From an uncultured Clostridia bacterium (lineage in GTDB: Bacteria; Bacillota; Clostridia; Peptostreptococcales; Anaerovoracaceae): a stretch of DNA of 10,136 bases. Every line of letters begins with the position of its first letter. Within the stretch, counting starts at the first letter, position 1. Both the position numbers and the translations under genes were made by a program. Below the pieces are notes generated by a model, which was given only the letters and a program-made list of their open reading frames with translations, did not search any database and had not been told where the DNA came from. The DNA lies in NCBI GenBank assembly GCA_934255435.1, contig CAKQNZ010000067.1, positions 1-10,136 of the forward strand. The letters are read 5' to 3'. Below are positions 1 through 5,800 of this stretch, one piece after another.

Positions 1-20
1 GATAGTATCCTTAGTCTCGC

Positions 21-77
21 AAAAAACCTCCGCTGCAATGCTCTGCTTTGGATGCTGGCTTTGCTGCGGAGGTTTTT
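21..77. terminator. Strong intrinsic terminator, probably bidirectional
   Basis: CCTCCGC (27-33) pairs with GCGGAGG (66-72). The flanking A-run (22-26) pairs with a T-run (73-77), giving a continuous 12-bp stem, and after one mismatch GCAA (35-38) pairs with TTGC (61-64). On the minus strand the stem is followed by TTTTTTGCG about 90 nt after the stop of the DUF6273 protein gene, so it should end that transcript. On the plus strand it is followed by TTTTTATTTTTT, so it could equally end a convergent gene entering from the left. The stem and both T-tracts are read directly; termination is inferred. Confidence 0.88.
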
Positions 78-169
78 ATTTTTTCATAAGTTCAGTTTCG
101 AAAAAGCCTTCCTGGCGTCACTGTGCTGTCAGGTATACTGCATATTGTAGCTGCGTGATCCTGCCTTTC

Positions 170-2392
170 TTACTTCGTCTTCACTGTCTTTGTCTTCGAC
201 CAGTCTGAATAATACTTCGTGCCGCTGACTGTCTTGTATGTCCTTACTCTGACGTAGTATTTTTTCTTTGCCTTTAGCTTTGTTATCTTCTTTGACGTCG
301 TTTTGCTGCTGCTTACTGTCACGGTCTTCTTACCGGATGTGAACTTGCTGTTAGCAGCGTACATCACCTGATAGCCGGTGGTCTGGGAAGTCTGTTTCTT
401 CCATTTCACGGTCAGGGCTTTTTTAGCTCCTGTGAGTTTTGAAAGACTTGTTCCTTTAGGGTTTATCTTAAAGCTCAGAGACTTGCTGCCGCTGTAGTTT
501 CCTTTGAACGTGATCTTTACGGTATATTTGCCGACGTTCTTCATTCCTGAAGGATACTTCACGGTGTAGTCACTGCCGTTTTTCAAAGTCTCGCCGTTTT
601 TGTCGCTGACTTTCACTGACGGTTTCTTCACTTTGCCATTGTATGTGTATGATGCTGCTGACAGTTTGAATACAGCAGGTCTGCTGATCACTATACTGTC
701 TTTTACTGCATCACAGACTTTGCAGTGTATGGACTTCGAGCCGTCTTTCGTGCATGTGGCTGCCTTGTCCAAAGTTTCGGCATCTTCCCACTGATGAGTG
801 ACATTTATCTTTATGTCCACCTCGTCTTTCGCATTGTAGTTGTCCTTATCCGCTTCGGACGGAGTATAAGATGCTTTGAACGTGTCCTTGTCTCCGACCT
901 GCTGCGTGTCGTCTTTCCATTTGAAGCCTTCAGGAAGCGCCACGTCAGAAAGTCTATCCTGGCATGATGCTGTCAGGTCTGTCGGTATCTTCGGATCGGC
1001 CTTGACTACAGTGACATCACAGACGGACTTGTATCCTCCATCCACCGAGGCTGCTGTTATCTTCACACTGCCGGTGCGTTTTGCTGTGATGAAGCCATTA
1101 TTCGTATTTACTGTCGCGGTATCTGTGTCTGCCGATGTCCAGTTGACAGCCTTGTTCGTAGGGTTTTTCGGAGTGTAGTTCACGAAAAGCTGCTGTTTTT
1201 CACCGTATTTTATCGTGACCTCAGATTTTTCCAGACTTATGCCTTCCACATGCACGATGCTGGTTTCTGTGCCTGCTGTTTTCCAGAGACCGGATGACAG
1301 GTCTATATGTATCGCAGGTCTTACTGCATAGATCGGACCTGTGAAGACTACCCCGCTGCTGCTGATACCTCCGTTGTAGCCGACATAAGCTGTGTATCCG
1401 CCGGAACGGCCCTGTGAACGGAGCCACCAGTAGCATTTACCTGCGTATCCTGCATCTGTATCGCTGTATGATCCCATTGCTTTAGCATATGTAGTGGTCT
1501 TGCATGAACGTGATTCATTTCCTCCGAGGGCATCAGTAAATCCGTATGACTCTGAGGTTTCTGTGCCCGTCACGTCCTGTTTCGACAGAAGGAACACTTT
1601 ATCAGAGCTGCTCTCACTGCTTTCAGTGGAACTGTCGCCGTTATCCACATCAGTTGATTTTATGGCTGACTGCTCGTCCGCACTGAATGCAGCATCGATG
1701 AAGTTTCTGCTGCTGTAGTCATTGCCGTTTCCATTCGCAGCAGCATCGTAGCCGTTGAGCCAGCTCCTGATAGTGCTGTTTTGCCATGTCACATTGGCTG
1801 TTATCCAGTCATCGACAGCTTCATTGTATCTCTTGTCGTCCACAGCTCTGTCTGCCAGAAGCAGCGCATCACTGCCGTCCACTTTCAGCACACGCCATTT
1901 TACCGGCTCATACTTAAAATAACGATACACGTTCTTGTCTTTCCAGTTGTACTTGGAATCCAGACCGTTCACTGACGGCGAAGTGGAGTCCGAGCCTTTG
2001 ATCCTGCGGTATCTGCTGCCGTCCACGGTGATATCTCCGTTGCTGTCCCAGTCTTCCGCACTCTGCAGCTTGCTGTAAAGAGCTGCGTCTTCTATGATAT
2101 CATTGTCTTTATCATAGTATCCTCTGAAATAATTGCCTTTATAGATCGAACCATATGTTGCTTCATCTGCTATTACCTCCTTCTGAGGGTAGCTTCCGAA
2201 ATATATGCAGTCCCATGTGACGATCTGTTTGTTCCGGACAACGGAGTCTGCTGTGATCCTCGGATCAGCAGGACGCTCTGCTCCGTAGGCTTTCAGTGCT
2301 GCAGGAGTCCCCGGCAGCAGCCATGCAGTCACAGTCAGCATCAGCGCTGCTATGACGATGCGTGCCCATCGTTTATTTGTTTTGATTTCCAT
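170..2392 (-). CDS. Secreted multidomain surface protein: DUF6273-like, Big2, Ig-like, Cys-ribbon and Lys-rich Ig/Fn3 tail
   Basis: Numbering counts from an in-frame upstream Met at 2431. I prefer Met14 (2392), which has a GGAAAGGAAGG Shine-Dalgarno and begins a textbook signal peptide (KTNKRWAR, then a hydrophobic stretch to about residue 40, cleavage near A51); Met1 and Met7 have no ribosome site. Domains in order: about 72-378, a DUF6273-like domain (IYFGSYPQ, VKWRVL, TIRSWLNG, KVFLLS, WWLRS, VRPAIHIDL) with a Ser-rich loop at 263-278; 394-478, a Big2 Ig-like domain; 482-545, an Ig-like repeat of the LTA..D.LSDV.LP..F.W type; 546-579, a Cys/His ribbon (H546, C560, C570, C573); 584-753, a YTYNGK-type Ig domain plus an Fn3-like domain, extremely Lys-rich. 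Function is unknown; an extracellular binding or adhesin role is inferred. It has no LPXTG, SLH or C-terminal membrane segment. It lies 423 nt downstream of the protease gene on the same strand but behind its own promoter and a terminator, so it is probably not in an operon with it. Confidence 0.9.
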   Translation of the reverse strand: MEIKTNKRWARIVIAALMLTVTAWLLPGTPAALKAYGAERPADPRITADSVVRNKQIVTWDCIYFGSYPQKEVIADEATYGSIYKGNYFRGYYDKDNDIIEDAALYSKLQSAEDWDSNGDITVDGSRYRRIKGSDSTSPSVNGLDSKYNWKDKNVYRYFKYEPVKWRVLKVDGSDALLLADRAVDDKRYNEAVDDWITANVTWQNSTIRSWLNGYDAAANGNGNDYSSRNFIDAAFSADEQSAIKSTDVDNGDSSTESSESSSDKVFLLSKQDVTGTETSESYGFTDALGGNESRSCKTTTYAKAMGSYSDTDAGYAGKCYWWLRSQGRSGGYTAYVGYNGGISSSGVVFTGPIYAVRPAIHIDLSSGLWKTAGTETSIVHVEGISLEKSEVTIKYGEKQQLFVNYTPKNPTNKAVNWTSADTDTATVNTNNGFITAKRTGSVKITAASVDGGYKSVCDVTVVKADPKIPTDLTASCQDRLSDVALPEGFKWKDDTQQVGDKDTFKASYTPSEADKDNYNAKDEVDIKINVTHQWEDAETLDKAATCTKDGSKSIHCKVCDAVKDSIVISRPAVFKLSAASYTYNGKVKKPSVKVSDKNGETLKNGSDYTVKYPSGMKNVGKYTVKITFKGNYSGSKSLSFKINPKGTSLSKLTGAKKALTVKWKKQTSQTTGYQVMYAANSKFTSGKKTVTVSSSKTTSKKITKLKAKKKYYVRVRTYKTVSGTKYYSDWSKTKTVKTK
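173..682 (-). other. Highly basic C-terminal Ig/Fn3 tail
   Basis: Residues 584-753. Counting directly gives 38 Lys and 3 Arg against 4 acidic residues. The first half carries the YTYNGKVKKPSVKV and NVGKYTVKITFKGNYSG motifs typical of Ig-like repeats in clostridial surface proteins. The second half (KLTGAKKALTVKWKK ... TGYQVMYA ... KKYYVRVRTYK) is Fn3-like. No sortase signal follows; the protein ends KTKTVKTK. Electrostatic binding to anionic wall polymers is a reasonable but untested role. Confidence 0.75.
1298..2218 (-). other. DUF6273-like domain within the secreted protein
   Basis: Residues about 72-378. Landmark strings seen are DCIYFGSYPQ near the start, EPVKWRVLKVDG followed by ALLLADRAV, TWQNSTIRSWLNG, FSADEQSAI, DKVFLLSKQDV, YWWLRSQG and finally YAVRPAIHIDL. 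This order (an F-G-x-Y-P opening, W-R-V-L, S-W-L-N, W-W-L-R-S and a V-R-P-A closing strand) matches what I know of the DUF6273 family in Clostridia. Its function is undefined. The closing WWLRS...VRPA pattern resembles C-type-lectin/FGE-like folds, which would suit ligand binding, but that is an inference a structure prediction must test. Confidence 0.7.
2279..2392 (-). other. Sec signal peptide coding region
   Basis: From Met14 the product has a positively charged start (K17, K20, R21, R24), a hydrophobic core IVIAALMLTVTAWLL, then a small-residue stretch with probable cleavage after AYGA at residue 51. It is typical of Gram-positive Sec export. The exact cleavage site is uncertain because position -3 would be Tyr. 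Confidence 0.85.
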
Positions 2393-2395
2393 ATT

Positions 2396-2408
2396 CCTTC
2401 CTTTCCTC
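2396..2408 (-). promoter_or_regulatory. Shine-Dalgarno that fixes the Met14 start
   Basis: Read on the minus strand this is GAGGAAAGGAAGG, immediately before AATATG. The AGGA core sits 6 nt from the ATG at 2390-2392. No comparable purine run precedes the alternative ATGs at 2411-2413 and 2429-2431, which is why the shorter form is preferred. Confidence 0.75.
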
Positions 2409-2437
2409 AACATATCTGAAAAATGAAACATTACATA

Positions 2438-2443
2438 TATAAT
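2438..2443 (+). promoter_or_regulatory. Perfect TATAAT on the plus strand, candidate divergent -10 box
   Basis: The plus strand reads TATAAT at 2438-2443, opposite the promoter region of the secreted-protein gene. The -35 position (around 2415-2420, TCTGAA) matches the consensus poorly. If used, transcription would start near 2450 and run into the hairpin-rich gap. The region is AT-rich, so a chance match is quite possible. Confidence 0.22.
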
Positions 2444-2446
2444 GAT

Positions 2447-2502
2447 TTTATACCCATATTGACTGTCATAAAAGACATTTTTGCTGTTTTTCGACTTTTT
2501 TT
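2447..2502 (-). promoter_or_regulatory. Candidate promoter with phased A-tracts upstream of the secreted-protein gene
   Basis: On the minus strand three A-tracts (2496-2502, 2487-2491, 2478-2482) are spaced 9-10 bp centre to centre, about one helical turn. They lie upstream of a TATAAA hexamer at 2447-2452, which is 55 nt before the chosen start codon. The geometry suits an UP-element or curved-DNA promoter. No good -35 hexamer stands at 17 bp (the best nearby box, ATGACA, is too close), so the exact promoter is uncertain. Confidence 0.4.
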
Positions 2503-2561
2503 ACATCTGCTGCAGAACTAACGCCGGATCAGACTGCAACCCCGTCAGATATTCCCATATA

Positions 2562-2581
2562 CAGCGGCAGAAATGCCGCTG
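2562..2581 (+). repeat. 8-bp perfect hairpin with GAAA tetraloop (plus-strand reading)
   Basis: CAGCGGCA (2562-2569) and TGCCGCTG (2574-2581) pair perfectly across GAAA (2570-2573). As plus-strand RNA this is a GC-rich stem capped by a stable GNRA tetraloop; on the minus strand the loop is UUUC. No T-tract follows on either strand, so it is not an intrinsic terminator. It could be part of a structured RNA or a leader. Confidence 0.6.
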
Positions 2582-2650
2582 CTGCACGAAAGGCTCCGGT
2601 GTTCACAGCTTCCATACCCTCGACGTCTGGCTTTGCCTTCCGGTGTGTCC

Positions 2651-2703
2651 TGTAAAAACACAAAGACTGCTGCACCAGCGGTCACATACCGTTGATGCAG
2701 CAG
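2651..2703 (-). terminator. Probable intrinsic terminator of the protease gene
   Basis: On the minus strand CTGCTGCA (2703-2696) pairs with TGCAGCAG (2674-2667). After one mismatch, CAACGGT pairs with ACCGCTG with one G-U wobble, leaving a five-base loop around 2683-2687. The stem is followed by TCTTTGTGTTTTT, an imperfect T-tract. It lies about 113 nt past the protease stop codon and ahead of the next gene's promoter. Strength is uncertain because the T-tract is interrupted. Confidence 0.6.
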
Positions 2704-2710
2704 CCCCTTC

Positions 2711-2728
2711 GACCGGTGATCACCGGTC
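2711..2728. repeat. 18-bp perfect palindrome
   Basis: GACCGGTGATCACCGGTC equals its own reverse complement over all 18 bases. It can form a 7-bp GC-rich stem with a GATC loop, or serve as a two-fold symmetric protein site with half-site GACCGGTGA. It lies between the other two hairpins in the 3' region of the protease gene. No second copy was noticed in the window. Confidence 0.75.
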
Positions 2729-2753
2729 TGATCCATATCGGTTTTATATGCAC

Positions 2754-2797
2754 TGCAGGATATTTATCTAGTTACGGATATCCTGCAATTGCTTTTT
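2754..2797 (+). terminator. 10-bp inverted repeat followed by a plus-strand T-run
   Basis: TGCAGGATAT (2754-2763) pairs perfectly with ATATCCTGCA (2778-2787) across a 14-nt loop. On the plus strand it is followed by AATTGCTTTTT (2788-2797), so it could end a plus-strand transcript or block antisense readthrough into the protease gene. On the minus strand it starts 28 nt after the protease stop codon but has no T-run behind it. There it would be a 3'-end stabilising hairpin rather than a terminator. Confidence 0.4.
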
Positions 2798-2815
2798 CAT
2801 ATCACTGACAGCCCG

Positions 2816-5800
2816 CTATTCTGCGAATATGCTGCAGATCCTGACTTTGCCGTCTCCTATCGCGCCTGCCCTCTCGATCAGCTTGCCGCTGGCCGGATCT
2901 ATCTTCTTCAGGACATTCTGTCCGATAGTCGATGATGTGGATGACGCCCAGTAGAGGCTGCCGCTGCCGTCGAAGGTCATGGAGTTGTTGGCTACTGTTG
3001 ACGGATTGCCGTCTACCGCCGAAGTCCTGCTGACTATGAACTCGCCTGTTCCGTCAGTCGGATCCAGTCTGCAGAGTGCTCCAAGCGACATGAGGCCGTA
3101 TATGTTGCCCTCCTTGTCGGCTGCCATGCTGTTCAGCATGTTTCCTGCACCAAGGCCGAAGTACATCGACGTGCTGAGCGCTGTCTGCTTTCCGGTGGTC
3201 ATGTCTATCTCGAACATCTTCAGCGTGCTGGCTCCGTAAAGCTTGCCCCGCTTGCTGTCGTAGGCCAGAGCCCTTATGATATTAGTGCCTGCTGAACCTA
3301 CATTGACGTACTCGTAATTCTTGCTGCCGAAGTCTATCTTCACCAGCTGCTTGCCGCCTTTGAGATAAGCATACACCACGCCGCCTGCGTTGGCTGCGCA
3401 GACCACTTCACTGCCTGACGCCACCTTCGTCAGTGCTGACGGGTCCTCCGGTGAGAAGGATACCCATGAGCCCTTGATGGTCGTATCGTTCGTTGACGAT
3501 GTCACATATCCGTAAAGTGTAGTCGCTCCTGCACCTGATACAGTGACCTCGCACTCTGCCGATACCTTGCCGTTCTTCGTCGCTGCCTTCACCTTTGCAG
3601 CGCCTGCTGCCACGCCTGTCACATTGCCCTCATCGTCCACCTTTGCGATCGCTTCATTGTCACTGGACCATGTCACCGACTTGTCCATGAAAACGCTCAG
3701 CGGCAGGACTTTGGCCGTGAGTTTCAGGCTCTTGCCCGCATTCAGGCTCATCTTCGACGATGAAAGCACGATCGACTCAGGTTCCACCGACTCCGGCACT
3801 TTCACTGATGACTCGCCCGGCACATATATGAAGGATATCTGGGATCCCTCCTCGCCTGCCGGATAGAGCTTCATCACGTCTGCAGTCTCTCTGTCGATGA
3901 CGCAGATGTTTCTCTCGTCACGGGACGCTCCGCACTGGCTGTAGTACAGCATGCCGGACGCCTCGTCGAAAGTGAGATCTGTCTCATATGACGCCTTTGA
4001 CTCTGCCCCCGTCTTTCCGATGAGCTTTGCAACTGCGTCGTCGCCTATGGTGTAAAGCTTGCCGTCGGCTGTGATGCCGTAGATCACGCCTTTGTCGTCA
4101 GCTTCTATGCTGCCGATCCTGACTTTTGTGCCGTCGGCATCTTTCACAGTTCCCAGCACATGCCATGAACCGTCTGTCAGGTCTATCTGGACGAATCTGT
4201 TGTAGTTGTACGTCATGCCGTACATTATACCTCTCGTCCTGTCGAAGGTCATGCTGCCCATCTTTTCGGAAACTTCTCCCACGGCCTCATATGCCTTCGT
4301 CTTCTCGTCTATCTTTATGAAACGAGGTTTCGTCTCATTGGTGTACGCATAGATATCATCGTCGTAGCGTGCACCTGCTGTGAGGCCGAAGCTGTAGGCC
4401 TTGCCTTCGTCATAGGATTCGCTGCTGTTTCTGTCTGCCGGCGAGAAGCTGATGAACTCGTTCTTCACGCTGTCAAAGAGCATATCCTGATAGAGGAATG
4501 CTTCCAGCTTCTCAGGAGCTTCGATGACTTTCACAGTTATTGTCTTTGAAATTTTATTGCCGTTGTCATCCAGGCTCACTGTTATCTTTGCAGTACCGTT
4601 CTTCTTAGCTGTCAGCTTGCCGCCCTTCGAAACTTCCACCACACCTGTATCATCTGATACATACTGGAAATCCTTGTTTGTGGCGTATACCGGGTCGGTG
4701 CTCACCGTCAGCTGCAGCTGTCCGCCCTTGATGAGGGTCGTGCTGCTGCCCTGCTTTATCTTTATATCCTTCACTGCCACATACGGCGCTTCAGGTTCGT
4801 CGCTGTATACGCAGTAAAGCGCTGAAACTTCGGAGCCCGCTTCACCTATTGTGCCCACCGGGCTGGCGTATCCGCTGGCAGGATCCACGATGCAGAGTTT
4901 AGCGTCGTTTGACTTGGAGATCTGAGCCCAGTAGAGGTAGCCGTGTTCCATGTCATATGTCATGGACTGTTCCAGGACTGCGTTCCTGCCGATGTCTCCG
5001 ATCTTCGTCAGAGTGCCTTTTTCCACGTCCACCGTGTAAAGTGCCGACTTGCCGGTCTTATCTCCGTCGTCCCTGGCTATGGCGTAAAGTGTGCCCTTGC
5101 CGTCAGCTGCCAGTGTCATCAGCACTTTGTCGTCCTGTTTGCAGACTTCCGTCAGCTCGCCGCTGGCCAGATCCACGATGCTTATGTTCTTGTCGCCGCT
5201 GACAGCGTACATTATGCCACTGCTGTAGTCGAAGGTCATATCGGAGACCTTGGTATCCACATATCCCAGTGGTTCAGATTCTCTGCCGGAAGCCTCGTCT
5301 ATCTTGTAGAAGCTGCGTCTGTCATCGGCTTTTGTGCCGCTCTCGTATGCGTAAAGGCTGCCGTTATAGTATGCGCCTGCGCCTATGGTCACGTTGTTTC
5401 CGCTCTTGCTCTTCACCTTGTAGGTTTCAGGTTTCTGAGGATCGATGGAGATCCATGCGTTCATGGCCAGGCTGTCGTTGTCCAGCATCAGGAACCCGCC
5501 GAGATTTTCCACAGGCTCCGTGACTTTGACGGTTATGGTCTTCGAGACTTCCCTGCCTGTCTTGTCGTCAGTCACCTTGACGGTTATCTTCGCTGAGCCT
5601 TCGTTGTATGCTGTCACTTCTCCGCCTTCGTTAACATCAGCGATATCCTTGTCGGACGTTTTCCATGTAAAGGTCTGGCTTGTGGCGTTGTACGGAACTG
5701 TCTCCGCCTTGAGCTGCATCTTCGTGCCCTTCACCATTACGCAGTCCTCGGCTGCCAGCTTCACGTCCTCGAGCTCCACATAAGGTATCTCAGGAACGCT

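Larger units (their letters stand above)
2432..2815. other. Non-coding gap dense in hairpins
   Basis: This stretch has no convincing gene: the short frames on either strand lack ribosome sites and cut through palindromes. It holds a 10-bp inverted repeat (2754-2787), an 18-bp perfect palindrome (2711-2728), a long interrupted hairpin (2667-2703), a tetraloop hairpin (2562-2581), an 8-bp direct repeat TCCGGTGT (2595-2602 and 2639-2646), three copies of CTGCTGCA (2507, 2579, 2667) with one complement (2696-2703), and phased A-tracts near 2478-2502. It must contain the 3' end of the protease transcript and the 5' end of the next. Whether it also encodes a structured RNA is open. Confidence 0.6.

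Noticed and set aside
1298..1500. Diversity-generating retroelement target in the DUF6273-like domain
   Set aside because: No reverse transcriptase, template repeat or C-terminal position of the putative variable segment is visible; only a fold-level resemblance remains.
2401..2431. Start of the secreted protein at the upstream ATGs (2431 or 2413)
   Set aside because: Neither has a Shine-Dalgarno, and the extra residues would put a non-typical extension before the signal peptide. The ATG at 2392 has both a strong ribosome site and a proper signal-peptide start.
2521..2650. Possible c-di-GMP (GEMM) or TPP riboswitch upstream of the secreted-protein gene
   Set aside because: Isolated words such as GGCAAAGCC, GACGGGGTT and CTGATCCGGCG recall these motifs on the minus strand, but their order, spacing and supporting stems do not match either consensus.
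2545..2736. Small minus-strand frame of 63 codons in the gap
   Set aside because: It runs through the terminator hairpin and the palindrome, has no Shine-Dalgarno before its ATG, and its product resembles nothing known.
2481..2771. Plus-strand frame of 96 codons in the gap
   Set aside because: It starts at TTG with no ribosome site and passes through every hairpin of the region; its composition is non-protein-like (Cys/His/Arg-rich).
4943..5596. A 217-codon plus-strand open frame
   Set aside because: It lies opposite propeller module 3 and Big2 domain 2, whose frame is continuous and recognisable. The plus-strand product has no family features and no ribosome site.
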